Program-made: the position numbers and the translations under genes
DNA from: Streptomyces sp. MMBL 11-1
GTDB lineage: Bacteria; Actinomycetota; Actinomycetes; Streptomycetales; Streptomycetaceae
DNA length: 64,000 nt
Reading direction: 5' to 3'
NCBI RefSeq assembly: GCF_028622875.1
Contig: NZ_CP117709.1
Span: forward strand, 3,909,001-3,973,000
The notes under the pieces: generated by a model
Told to the model about the DNA's origin: nothing
Database searches by the model: none
What the model saw: only the letters and a program-made list of their open reading frames with translations
Part shown: in pieces, positions 57,005-64,000 of the stretch
Layout of the letters: every line of letters starts with the position of its first letter
Position numbering within the stretch: position 1 is the first letter of the stretch

Positions 57005-58492
57005 TCACGCGGCCATGGGGAAGTTCCCGACGGGGTCGGGCGCGGCTGCTCCGGTCTCGGCGAGGATCGCGTCGACCTCGGCCCGTACCGCCGTGTCGTC
57101 CCAATCGGGGTGCAGGATCTTGACCTTGGTCGAGGTCGACACGGCCCCGGCGCGGTTGAGCAGGTCGAGCGTGGTCGCGGTCGACTGCTCGCTCTCGGCG
57201 ACCCCGTCGCCGAACTCCACGCGCGGGCGCGCGGGCGTGATGCGGCTCCCGAACAGGGCCGCGTCGAGCTGCAAGAGCACGTGACACATGTCGGCGACAC
57301 CGTGTCGCCAGTACCCGGCCTTCTTGCGCCGGGTGACCATGCTCCGCTGGTCGCGGCTGTCGACCTCGGTCGCGGTGACCGGCTGTCCCTCGCCGTCCAG
57401 TCCGAACGACTGGGGCGAGTAGCCGGCGGCCTGGGCGGCCTGCCTCATGATGGCCTCGGCGCTGCTGCGGTGCTCCTCGACCCGGATATCGAACTGAGCG
57501 AGGGTGATCCCCACGCCCTCGTTCGGCGGCATCTTCAAGCTGTGCCAGACCTCGCGGTCGTCGTCGAACGACGCCCCGCGCCCCGGCCCGTCGTTGCGCA
57601 TGTAGCCATCGGGGATGATCAGCCGCGCGCGGGCGAGCCGGATATCGCGCATCCACGATGTCCACACCTCGTCGAGGCTGTCGAACATGTCGTAGATCGG
57701 CGCGGCGTAGTCCGAGCGGCCGAGCGGGGAACCGCGGTGCAGCCGGTTGGGCAGCATGTTGGGGACGTACGCGGCGGTCAGGTCACGGATGCCGGTCGCG
57801 ATGCTGTCGCCCTCGCCGTCGGCGTCGAGCGAGCCGACCAGGTCGGCCGTGTCGGGGTGCTCGGTGAGCGGCACCCGGCGGCCCACGTTGTCGCCGCTCC
57901 CCTGGTACAGGGCGTGGATGATCCGGCCCGACTCGTGCCGCTCGAAATGCCGCCATACGGTCGCCTCGGTCGAGCCGTCCAGCTCGCGCCAGAACGACAC
58001 GGCGCGCAGCATGCCGAACCGGAACTCGGGGATCGCGCCGTCGGGCTGCATGACGGTCAACAGCGGCCGGTCGGTCAACTCGCGGTCCCACGTCACCCGG
58101 AGAAACACCCCGGACAAGGCGGCGGCCTGCTCGGCCGCGCCGAGGAACACCTGTTGCGCGCGGCCCTCGTCGAGCAGCAGGTCGAGGCGGTCCTGTGTCG
58201 CCATGTCCTCGACCTTGATCGTCGGCATGTCCGCGAACAACAGGTCGGCGCTGGTGCTCGCGATGTCGCCGGGCAGGGGGACGTGTAGGCGGTTGTCGCG
58301 CCGGTCGAGGCGGTGCTCGAACGACTTCCGTCCCCACAGCCGGCGGCGCTCGGTCGGCCGCTTGTGGTTCGTGTAGACGCGCGCGAGGCGCTGCCGGTCG
58401 CCGCTGTACCACGCGTCGTCGATGCGCATCGCGTCGTACAGCGGGGCCCACGCCGGGGGCGGCCACGCTGCGCCCTGGTCAGGGAGTGCCAT
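57005..58492 (-). CDS. Portal protein (SPP1 gp6-like)
   Basis: 495 residues. YDAMRIDDAWYSGDRQRLAR at the start, RLDRRDNRLHVPLPGDIAST (about 60-79), LPNRLHRGSPLGRSDYAAPI (about 250) and TATEVDSRDQRSMVTRRKKA (about 375) are standard portal motifs of this family. It forms the dodecameric DNA gate at a capsid vertex. Its ATG overlaps the preceding small gene by 14 bp. Confidence 0.92.
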   Translation of the reverse strand: MALPDQGAAWPPPAWAPLYDAMRIDDAWYSGDRQRLARVYTNHKRPTERRRLWGRKSFEHRLDRRDNRLHVPLPGDIASTSADLLFADMPTIKVEDMATQDRLDLLLDEGRAQQVFLGAAEQAAALSGVFLRVTWDRELTDRPLLTVMQPDGAIPEFRFGMLRAVSFWRELDGSTEATVWRHFERHESGRIIHALYQGSGDNVGRRVPLTEHPDTADLVGSLDADGEGDSIATGIRDLTAAYVPNMLPNRLHRGSPLGRSDYAAPIYDMFDSLDEVWTSWMRDIRLARARLIIPDGYMRNDGPGRGASFDDDREVWHSLKMPPNEGVGITLAQFDIRVEEHRSSAEAIMRQAAQAAGYSPQSFGLDGEGQPVTATEVDSRDQRSMVTRRKKAGYWRHGVADMCHVLLQLDAALFGSRITPARPRVEFGDGVAESEQSTATTLDLLNRAGAVSTSTKVKILHPDWDDTAVRAEVDAILAETGAAAPDPVGNFPMAA

Positions 58493-58658
58493 CGTCGCCC
58501 CCTTCGTCGGTGCCGTTCTCGATCGCGTCGGCGGCCTCGCGGAACATCGCGGCGAGGGCGGGGCGCAGCTGCTCGCCGGGGGCGAGGGTGAGTTCGCCTA
58601 CCTCGACGGTGTGCTCGCCGACGGAGAACCGAACGGGCAGGGTGAACGATGCGGTCAC
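58479..58658 (-). CDS. Small phage protein between terminase and portal
   Basis: 59 residues: FTLPVRFSVGEHTVEVGELT then a short helix and an acidic end (ENGTDEGGDDGTP). GTG at 58658 overlaps the large terminase stop (GTGA). No family name recognised; conserved position suggests a head or packaging accessory. Confidence 0.7.
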   Translation of the reverse strand: MTASFTLPVRFSVGEHTVEVGELTLAPGEQLRPALAAMFREAADAIENGTDEGGDDGTP

Positions 58659-59905
58659 GGGGCGGCCTCCCTGGGCGCGGTGAGCAGGTGCCGCCACTCG
58701 TGCGCCGTGCTGTGGACGGCGTAGCGCAGTGCGTCGGCTGAGTGGTCGTCCACCTTGAGGGGCGCGTCTTCTCCGCGCTCGGTGGCCTTGGGGTTCCAGC
58801 TGTAGCCGGGCAGTTCGTCGAGCAGTCCCTCGCACGACTCGTGTACGAGCAGCCGGTCGGCGGCGAGCAGGCTCGACACGCTGCGGATGCCGTCGGCGAC
58901 CTCGTTCGAGGCGCGGGCGAGGCCGGGGTGTCCGTCCTGCCACATCTGGGTTGAGAAAGAGGCGGCGCTCGGGTCGATGAACGTCCACTCGGGGACGATG
59001 TCGAGGCCGTCGAGCCATGCCCGAATCGCGGTGCTGTACTGCGCGTCGGTCATGCTGCGGTGGGTGGCGCGGGAGTCGTGCCGCCACTCGGCGGCGACGT
59101 ACAGCCGGTTGTCGACGCCCTCGCCGAGCAGGATCGCGCTTGTGGGGTTCGTGGTGCCGTAGTCGATGCCGCACCAGTACCGGCGCATGTCCGGCAGCTG
59201 GGTGACGACGTGGCGCGCCTCGTCCCACATGTCGTAGATGGCGCCCTCGGCGACGACCCACGCGCCGTCGATCATCCGGCGGCGCCACAGTCCGACGTAC
59301 TCGGCGGCGAGGCTCGCGACGTACTCGGCACTTAGTGAGGGGTTGTCGGACAGCTTGAAGTGCCACGACGCGAGGTCGAGGTCGGCGGCGCGGTCGAGAT
59401 AGCCGGTCTTGAGCCAGTGCCGGGGCGAGTCGGGGTTCGTGGTCAGGTACAGGCGCGCGCCCGGTACGGACAAGCGGGCGAGCAGCTGCACGAAAAAGCC
59501 CTCGGGCAAGAGGGTTCCCTCGTCCACGTACGCCAGTTGTGCCGTCAAGCCACGTAGGCGGCCCTCGGCGCGGGCGTCGGCGGCGCCGATCAGGTGGACG
59601 GTGCGGCCGAGGATCGTCGCCGTGGTCGCCCCGCGGGTGTGCACGATGTGCCGGGCGAGGGGACCGAACAAGGCGCGGTCCTGTAGGGGTTCGAGGCAGT
59701 TCCGTTCGATGGTCTGGAGCGACCGGCCACAGATGATGATCAGGCCGGACGGGCCCGCCCCGGCGACGGCGATCACGAACGCGAGCAGGCTCGCGATGGT
59801 CTTCCCGCTCCGAACGCTGCCGTGCCACACGTTGATACGGCGTGTGGCCTGTCCGATGCTGCGCAGCTGCTTACGGGAGAGGGGCAGACGGTCGAGGTCG
59901 AGCAC
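58655..59905 (-). CDS. Terminase large subunit
   Basis: 416 residues. ATPase: Walker A HGSVRSGKTIAS (about residues 28-39), Walker B LAYVDEGTLLPEG (about 124-136), coupling motif YLTTNPDSPRHW. Nuclease: IDYGTTNPTSAIL (about 246-258), IDPSAASFSTQ and KVDDHSADALRYAV near the end with the third aspartate. PBSX-like family; cuts and packages concatemeric DNA. GTG start, 4 bp after the small terminase stop. Confidence 0.94.
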   Translation of the reverse strand: MLDLDRLPLSRKQLRSIGQATRRINVWHGSVRSGKTIASLLAFVIAVAGAGPSGLIIICGRSLQTIERNCLEPLQDRALFGPLARHIVHTRGATTATILGRTVHLIGAADARAEGRLRGLTAQLAYVDEGTLLPEGFFVQLLARLSVPGARLYLTTNPDSPRHWLKTGYLDRAADLDLASWHFKLSDNPSLSAEYVASLAAEYVGLWRRRMIDGAWVVAEGAIYDMWDEARHVVTQLPDMRRYWCGIDYGTTNPTSAILLGEGVDNRLYVAAEWRHDSRATHRSMTDAQYSTAIRAWLDGLDIVPEWTFIDPSAASFSTQMWQDGHPGLARASNEVADGIRSVSSLLAADRLLVHESCEGLLDELPGYSWNPKATERGEDAPLKVDDHSADALRYAVHSTAHEWRHLLTAPREAAP

Positions 59906-59909
59906 CGGC

Positions 59910-60440
59910 TCACCCCCCGTCGGCGCCCCCGTCCTCGTCGGCGTCGTCGTCGCCGGCTGCGCGCGTCAAGGCGTCGCCGAGGGCTCCCAACATGCTTTTG
60001 ACCTGCTCGACGCCCTCGCCGCCCTCGACCGGCGCGAGCTTGAGCGACTTCTCAATCGCCGTGCCGGTCGCCGCGAGGATGGCGCGTTGGTCCTGGAAGG
60101 TGGGCCGGTCGAGCCTGGTGTCGTTCCAGACGTTGTCCTTACCGCCGAACGCCCCGATGGTGCACGGCTCCCACAGCTGCGCGCGCAGCTGCTCGGCGTC
60201 GGATTGCAGGGTGAGGGCGAGGGCGGTCCGGCGCGACGCGAGGTCGGCCCGGCGTACCTCGGTGGCGACGGCGACCTCGCCCGCGCGGTCGAAGGTGAGC
60301 GGGGGCTCGAACCCGGCGGCGATCTTGGACACGGTCGAGGGCGACCGGCGGATCGCCTTCGCGATGTGGTTCCGGCCCTTGCCCTGGGCGTGAAGGGTGC
60401 GCACCTGCTCGCGGTCGTCGTCGTCGATGGGTCGAGCCAC
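59910..60440 (-). CDS. Terminase small subunit
   Basis: 176 residues. N-terminal helix-turn-helix (VRTLHAQGKGRNHIAKAIRR, then SPSTVSKIA, about residues 13-41) for binding the packaging site; the rest is helical (LQSDAEQLRAQLWEPCTIGA) with an acidic tail (DDDADEDGGADGG) that would contact the large subunit. GTG start. First late gene; a strong hairpin precedes it. Confidence 0.87.
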   Translation of the reverse strand: MARPIDDDDREQVRTLHAQGKGRNHIAKAIRRSPSTVSKIAAGFEPPLTFDRAGEVAVATEVRRADLASRRTALALTLQSDAEQLRAQLWEPCTIGAFGGKDNVWNDTRLDRPTFQDQRAILAATGTAIEKSLKLAPVEGGEGVEQVKSMLGALGDALTRAAGDDDADEDGGADGG

Positions 60441-60467
60441 GCGCGGCCACCTCCTCGCCCGGACATG

Positions 60468-60508
60468 CGAACGCCCCGCCGCTGGGGTGGGGAGCGGCGG
60501 GGCGTTCG
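60468..60508. terminator. Terminator between early and late genes
   Basis: Perfect 16-bp inverted repeat, 60468-60483 and 60493-60508, loop 9 nt, between the last early gene (stop at 60589) and the small terminase. Confidence 0.85.
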
Positions 60509-60588
60509 GGTGGGGCGTCCGTTTCCGGGCACGCCGAGGTCGGTCCCGACTTTAGGTCACGAACCGATAACGGCGCAACCTGGAACGG

Positions 60589-60993
60589 TCACGTGCGCGC
60601 GGGGCGCTGCGCGTCCGGACGCGCGGGCGGCGGCGTACCGCCGAGCAGCGTCTCGGAGAACACGGGGCGCAGCTGCTCGCTGGGCGGCGGCGGGGGCATC
60701 CGCCGGGCGACCGGCGGTGTCCGACGCAGTGTCGCCGGGTTGGTCAGCTGGTAGGCGAGCAGTACCGGCGCGGTGTCCGACGGGCACACGTTGTTCGCCC
60801 ATGCCGTGCGGTACTGCGTGGCGAGCTGTCCGACGGCCCGTCGGACGGCGTCGGCGAACGTGGGGTGCACGCGCATGATCTCGGCGAGGTCGGCGGCGAG
60901 TTCGTCGTCGATGCGCAGTGACGGCCGGTCGCCGGCTGCGGGCGGGCCCGACTTCTTGGCCGGTCGGCGGTCGGTAGAGTTGTTGTTGCCCAT
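60589..60993 (-). CDS. Phage protein with RHH/antitoxin-like N-terminal half
   Basis: 134 residues. The N-terminus is basic (NSTDRRPAKKSG), followed by SLRIDDELAADLAEIMRVHP and TFADAVRRAVGQLATQYRTA, which read as a ribbon-helix-helix or similar small DNA-binding unit. The C-terminal half is proline-rich and disordered. Regulator of early or late genes is likely, not proven. ATG at 60993. Confidence 0.65.
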   Translation of the reverse strand: MGNNNSTDRRPAKKSGPPAAGDRPSLRIDDELAADLAEIMRVHPTFADAVRRAVGQLATQYRTAWANNVCPSDTAPVLLAYQLTNPATLRRTPPVARRMPPPPPSEQLRPVFSETLLGGTPPPARPDAQRPART

Positions 60994-61023
60994 GGTGGGG
61001 GTCGCTCCCATCGTGTCGGTAGT

Positions 61024-61059
61024 CGGGCCCGTTCGGCGTGTGAGGCGCCGGCGGGCCCG
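61024..61059. terminator. Intergenic hairpin, early region
   Basis: Stem 61024-61030 / 61053-61059 with inner cggcg/cgccg pairing. Confidence 0.55.
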
Positions 61060-61068
61060 CGTGGGTTC

Positions 61069-61713
61069 TTACTGGTCTTCGTCGTCCGGGTCCGGCTCGA
61101 CGCCGTGCGCCTCGGCGGTCCGGCGGCGGGCGGCCCTGGTCTCGCGCTCGTGCTCCTCGAACGTGCCGAGCATGTCGGCGAGGAACCGCTCAACCGCGGT
61201 TGTCGTCCCGTCGGGCTCCTTGCGCAACATGGCGTAGACGTGCGAGTCGGACACCTTGAGCAGCCGCGCGATGTCCGCCGGTTTCATGCCCTCGGCCTTG
61301 GCCCGACGGATCATGACCGGCGTCGACTCGATCGCCTTCTCGCCCGCGCTGCGGGTCTCGGCGAGCTGGGCGAGGGCGTGCGCCATGGGGCCCAACTCGG
61401 CGGGGAACTCCCGCTCGATCATGGCGGCGCGCTCGGCGAGCATCTGCGACCGGCGGCCCCGGCGGAGCGTGCTCACGATGTCGAGCGAGGACAGGGGGCG
61501 GCTGTCGGTGACGACCGCTCCCGACTCGACGGCGGCGGTCAGCAGGTTGAGGGCGAGGGCGGCGAGCTGCGGGCGGCCGTCGAGCAGCCGGTCGAGCAGT
61601 TCGCGGGCGTCGGGCGCGGGCCGGGCCTCGATGCCGCGCTCGGCGGCGTAGCGGCGCAGTGCGGCGGCCTGCTGCTCGACGGACGCCTCGGGCTCGGGGT
61701 CGTTGGTGCTCAT
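61069..61713 (-). CDS. Phage helix-turn-helix protein
   Basis: 214 residues. Long helical front (QAAALRRYAAERGIEARPAP to MLAERAAMIEREFPAEL), then a clear helix-turn-helix at about 145-166 (MKPADIARLLKVSDSHVYAM). Charged acidic C-terminus (HGVEPDPDDEDQ). Presumably binds DNA in early regulation or replication. ATG at 61713; 56 bp from the next gene. Confidence 0.72.
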   Translation of the reverse strand: MSTNDPEPEASVEQQAAALRRYAAERGIEARPAPDARELLDRLLDGRPQLAALALNLLTAAVESGAVVTDSRPLSSLDIVSTLRRGRRSQMLAERAAMIEREFPAELGPMAHALAQLAETRSAGEKAIESTPVMIRRAKAEGMKPADIARLLKVSDSHVYAMLRKEPDGTTTAVERFLADMLGTFEEHERETRAARRRTAEAHGVEPDPDDEDQ

Positions 61714-61739
61714 GTGGTGGTGCTCCTGTCGGTGGTCGG

Positions 61740-61763
61740 GCCCGCCCTCGGGCGAGGGCGGGC
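61740..61763. terminator. Intergenic hairpin, early region
   Basis: 9-bp stem 61740-61748 / 61755-61763 with 6-nt loop. Confidence 0.6.
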
Positions 61764-61770
61764 GAGGCGG

Positions 61771-62097
61771 TCAGGCGGCGAACAGGGCGACCTGTTCGGG
61801 CTTGTGGGGCAGTCCGTCGAGGGCGAGCTGTACGGGCCGCACGGGGGCCGTGAGGGGCGCGGGGCGCGGCTCGGGCTGCGGGGCCTCGGTGCGCCACTGG
61901 GCGGCGACGGCGGCGGCCTCGGCGCGGTCGCGGGCCTCGGCCCGTACGCACCGCTTGCACAGGCGCCACCCGCGCACCACGGCGAAGATCCCGTTACGCC
62001 CGCCCGCGAGGCGACCGCAGAACAGGTCTCGGGTTCCGGGGCGGCGGTAGTGGCCCGTGGTCTTGAGGGCGGCGCCGCGCACTGCGTAGGTCTCCAC
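61771..62097 (-). CDS. Small phage protein with cysteine motif
   Basis: 108 residues. RRPGTRDLFCGRLAGGRNGI and RGWRLCKRCVRAEARDRAEA place three cysteines in a zinc-ribbon-like arrangement (residues ~26-55). The remainder is Pro/Ala-rich, ending LPHKPEQVALFAA. Function unknown. Confidence 0.65.
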   Translation of the reverse strand: METYAVRGAALKTTGHYRRPGTRDLFCGRLAGGRNGIFAVVRGWRLCKRCVRAEARDRAEAAAVAAQWRTEAPQPEPRPAPLTAPVRPVQLALDGLPHKPEQVALFAA

Positions 62098-62116
62098 TGG
62101 GGGTGTCTCCCTTGGC

Positions 62117-62143
62117 GGGGCCCGCCCTCGGTGGGCGGGCCCC
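62117..62143. terminator. Intergenic hairpin, early region
   Basis: 11-bp perfect stem 62117-62127 / 62133-62143, loop tcggt. Confidence 0.7.
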
Positions 62144-62153
62144 TTCGGCGGTG

Positions 62154-62507
62154 TCAGGCGGCGGGGACGATCAGGACCAGGTCGGCGGCGGGCCACGGGT
62201 CGCACACGTCCCACGGGTTGTCGTCGCCGAGGTCGACGACGGGCCCCTCGTGGTCGGTCATGGTGGCGCACGACCCACACCCGCACGTCGGGTCGTACGG
62301 CTTGGGGCGGGCGGTGTACTGGTCGTTGAAGTAGTCGGCGGCGGGCATCCGCTCGCCGTACGCCACGAACGACGCGAGGACGGTGTCGCCCTCGACAACC
62401 TGCTCGGCGCGCACGATGCGGGCGGCGGCGGGGTCGACCAGCAGGGGGGCGTGATCCTCGTCGGCGGGGAGCGCCGTCACGACCACGGGGAAGAACTCGA
62501 CGAACAT
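62154..62507 (-). CDS. Hypothetical phage protein
   Basis: 117 residues, acidic. FVEFFPVVVTALPADEDHAP at the start, then YDPTCGCGSCATMTDHEGPV (C-x-C-x2-C) near residue 75 and a hydrophobic end (AADLVLIVPAA). No known family. ATG at 62507. Confidence 0.65.
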   Translation of the reverse strand: MFVEFFPVVVTALPADEDHAPLLVDPAAARIVRAEQVVEGDTVLASFVAYGERMPAADYFNDQYTARPKPYDPTCGCGSCATMTDHEGPVVDLGDDNPWDVCDPWPAADLVLIVPAA

Positions 62508-62526
62508 CGTGTGTCCCTTCGGGGGT

Positions 62527-62551
62527 GGGGGCGCCCACGCGGGGCGCCCCC
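62527..62551. terminator. Intergenic hairpin, early region
   Basis: 9-bp stem 62527-62535 / 62543-62551. Confidence 0.6.
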
Positions 62552-62562
62552 TCGGTGGTCGG

Positions 62563-63426
62563 TCAGGCGCGGTTGTCGATGACGTGGGCACGGACGGCGG
62601 CGGCGGCCTGCTCCCAGAACTTCCACTCGCCGTCGAACTCGGTCCAGCGGCCGTCCTCACCCGTGATGTGCGCCTCGATGGGGCGTCCGGGCCACACGAT
62701 GCCGCGCTCGGTGCCGTCCTCGAACACGACGACGTATCCGGCGGTCGACCACGCGCAGTACCAGCCATCGCGCTGCACGTGGTCGGGGTACTCGGTCACG
62801 TCCTGGTCTTCCTGCGACATGCACACGTCGCGGTAACGCTGCGGCAGGAAGGTGAGGACGCCGTACGGGCGCAGCTTCTCGACGGCGCGCTCGAACGCGC
62901 CCTCGCGGGTCTGCTGGCCAACGAACACGTAGTCGCGGCTCGGCAGCTGCGAGCCGTCGGCGGCGACGCGCTCGACGGTCCAGTACCCGTCAAGGGGCTT
63001 GCCCGCCGTGTTGAAAACTCGGTACTCGGTGCCGTGCATCTGGAAGGCGGAACGGCCCTGCTCGTCGGGCTCGCCGAGGGCGGGCTCGGGCGCGGCCTCG
63101 CGGCTGTGGGTGCCGTTGCACTCGTCGGCGCGGCCCGTCTCGGCGCAGTCGCACGGGCAACCGCAGTCCTCGACGGCGCGCACCCAGAACACGTACGCGT
63201 CACAGGTCCACTCGCCGACGATCTCGGCGTCGGGCAGCTGGGCGAGCTTGTCGAGCAGGGCGTCGAACTCGGTGTCGTCCTCGGCGTCCTCGGCCGTGTT
63301 CGCGATGTCGGCCTCAAGCCATGCGCGGGCGCCGTCGAGGTCCGGCAGGCACTCGATGCGGTACTCGGGGTCGAGGCCGATCTCGTTCATGCCGACGTGG
63401 TATCGGGTCCGGCTGCTGGTGTTCAT
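62563..63426 (-). CDS. Hypothetical phage early protein
   Basis: 287 residues. A cysteine cluster (EDCGCPCDCAETGRADECNG) lies near residues 86-106; otherwise acidic, mixed alpha/beta (YRVFNTAGKPLDGYWTVERV, YVVVFEDGTERGIVWPGRPI). No motif assigned. It is the first gene after the promoter at 63488-63517, so it should be strongly expressed when the promoter is free. ATG at 63426 with ggag upstream. Confidence 0.65.
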   Translation of the reverse strand: MNTSSRTRYHVGMNEIGLDPEYRIECLPDLDGARAWLEADIANTAEDAEDDTEFDALLDKLAQLPDAEIVGEWTCDAYVFWVRAVEDCGCPCDCAETGRADECNGTHSREAAPEPALGEPDEQGRSAFQMHGTEYRVFNTAGKPLDGYWTVERVAADGSQLPSRDYVFVGQQTREGAFERAVEKLRPYGVLTFLPQRYRDVCMSQEDQDVTEYPDHVQRDGWYCAWSTAGYVVVFEDGTERGIVWPGRPIEAHITGEDGRWTEFDGEWKFWEQAAAAVRAHVIDNRA

Positions 63427-63487
63427 CGGGGGTCGCTCCCTTGGTCGGTGTGGCGGGTGAGGGCCGCCGTTGTGTTGTTGTGGGAGC

Positions 63488-63517
63488 ACTGTAACCACTT
63501 CTGAAGTCACTTCACAA
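63488..63517 (-). promoter_or_regulatory. Predicted sigma70-type promoter for the phage leftward early genes
   Basis: On the minus strand: -35 TTGTGA (63512-63517), 18-bp spacer, -10 TACAGT (63488-63493). It is one of the few A+T-rich spots in the prophage and reads toward the gene at 63426. Confidence 0.55.
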
Positions 63518-63535
63518 GTCTGTTCAGAAGTTGGT
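63493..63535. promoter_or_regulatory. Inverted-repeat operator array over the early promoter
   Basis: Half sites acttc/gaagt recur: acttctgaagt, gaagtcacttc and acttcacaagt overlap one another, and an outer repeat pairs aaccacttctgaa with ttcagaagttggtt. They cover the -35/-10 spacer and upstream edge, as expected for a repressor binding site. Confidence 0.55.
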
Positions 63536-63543
63536 TCACGAAA

Positions 63544-63573
63544 GGGGGTGCCGAGCAACTGCCCGGCACCCCC
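63544..63573. terminator. Hairpin downstream of the 63594 gene
   Basis: 10-bp stem 63544-63553 / 63564-63573; stands between the gene at 63594 and the early promoter, ending its transcript. Confidence 0.65.
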
Positions 63574-63593
63574 GGCGACTTGGGGCCCGGCCC

Positions 63594-64000
63594 CTACGCG
63601 GCGGGTTGCTGCCGGGCCTCGGCGAGGGCGACCCACAGGGCGACCAGGTCGGCCCCCCGCCACTCCCCGGCCTGGCGGCCGTCGGCGGGCGCGGTGCACG
63701 CTGCGCCGGTCGAGCAGACGACGACCGGCTCGCCCCCCGGACGGGTCCGGCCGGTCAGGCACCCGGCGCACCACGGGCACGGCTCGGCGAGCGTCGTCGA
63801 CCGGCCGTCGCGGCCGAGGGCCCGCTCGACCGTGCGGCGTGCCCGGCTCGCGGTCGCGGCGACGTGGTCGAGCAGGCGGACCGGCATCGGCTCGAACAGG
63901 TCGCCCGCCGGTTCGTCGAGGGCTCGGCCCTCAAGCCACACGGCGGCCCAGTGCAGACCGAACGCGCGGGAGCCGGGCGAGGTCTGCGCCTGGTAGTGCC
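63594..64000 (-). CDS. Phage hypothetical protein (5' end outside window)
   Basis: The frame stays open to the right edge, so the start lies beyond 64000; a GTG at 63941 inside is less likely the true start because the reading before it (TSPGSRAFGLHWAA) looks coding. Visible ~135 residues contain CPWCAGCLTG (zinc-like CxxC pair), then VVVCSTGAACTAP and a helical end. Function unknown. Confidence 0.6.
   Translation of the reverse strand, partial: HYQAQTSPGSRAFGLHWAAVWLEGRALDEPAGDLFEPMPVRLLDHVAATASRARRTVERALGRDGRSTTLAEPCPWCAGCLTGRTRPGGEPVVVCSTGAACTAPADGRQAGEWRGADLVALWVALAEARQQPAA

Larger units (their letters stand above)
36577..64000. mobile_element. Siphovirus prophage (left end in window, right end beyond 64 kb)
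   Basis: Starts where the acyl-CoA synthetase is interrupted (about 36577, exact core unknown) and contains a full late gene set on the minus strand from terminase (60.4 kb) to holin (39.9 kb), plus early genes to the window edge. All head, tail and lysis genes look intact. Integrase, repressor, replication genes and attR are not in the window. Confidence 0.85.

Noticed and set aside
1-64000. CRISPR arrays
   Set aside because: No regularly spaced direct repeats with unique spacers were seen; the tandem repeats found have no spacers.

Overview
The window looks like a Streptomyces chromosome segment. Base composition is very G+C-rich, GTG starts and overlapping GTGA/ATGA stop-start junctions are frequent, and the gene content is typical of the genus: RsbW-type anti-sigma kinases, a SpoIIE-type phosphatase, a SigE-family sigma factor, a DtpA/Sco/ECuC copper cluster and a DUF5926/SEC-C protein. 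Three segments can be told apart: host chromosome (1-25.0 kb), a 6.1 kb element in a tRNA-Ser gene (25.06-31.2 kb), more host chromosome (31.2-36.58 kb), and then a prophage that runs past the right edge (from about 36.58 kb).

Host part 1 (1-25.0 kb). A paired ABC-2 type exporter operon (ATPase, permease, ATPase, permease) is followed by a wHTH/coiled-coil protein, a Cof-type HAD phosphatase coupled to serS, and a 700-bp intergenic region with several DnaA-box-like 9-mers. Then come pheA and a leftward copper-trafficking operon: YcnI-like, Sco, PCuAC/ECuC, CopC-CopD fusion, Tat-exported DyP peroxidase. After that are an anti-sigma kinase, Xaa-Pro aminopeptidase, a GAF-SpoIIE phosphatase, a degenerate prim-pol-like protein, a SEC-C protein, a second anti-sigma kinase with a minisatellite-encoded tail, a glycerophosphodiesterase and an HtrA-like protease. 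Several small tandem repeats lie in this part.

Integrated element (25.06-31.2 kb). tRNA-Ser(UGA) is intact at the left, and its 3' 60 bp are repeated exactly at 31140-31199, so the two copies are attL and attR. Between them are only three genes: a tyrosine recombinase and a GntR-like regulator that are translationally coupled, and, divergent from them, a 1272-residue protein with an N-terminal Mrr-like nuclease motif fused to a NACHT/STAND NTPase and a long C-terminal region. The third gene is strikingly A+T-richer than everything around it. I infer a minimal mobile defence island in which a single protein would sense phage and cut nucleic acid. This is the best candidate for an undescribed system here.

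Host part 2 (31.2-36.58 kb). Small hypotheticals, a membrane protein, a bifunctional primase/polymerase, a small secreted protein, a thiolase/lipid-transfer remnant, a SigE-family sigma factor and the 5' part of an acyl-CoA synthetase.

Prophage (about 36.58 kb to the end). The acyl-CoA synthetase is cut after codon 233, which matches the habit of some Streptomyces serine-integrase phages (R4, SV1) of using AMP-binding enzyme genes as attB. Next to this junction is a host-like regulatory module (XRE/TPR regulator divergent from an anti-sigma kinase operon). It is followed on the minus strand by a complete siphovirus late region read from right to left: small and large terminase, portal, minor capsid protein, a small RMF/CrpP-like protein, scaffold, major capsid, connectors, major tail protein, frameshifted tail assembly chaperones, tape measure, Dit/tail proteins, collagen-like fibre, amidase endolysin and holin. 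Right of the terminase lie small early genes separated by hairpins, headed by a promoter overlapped by inverted repeats. No phage integrase or repressor is visible, so the right end and attR must lie beyond 64 kb.
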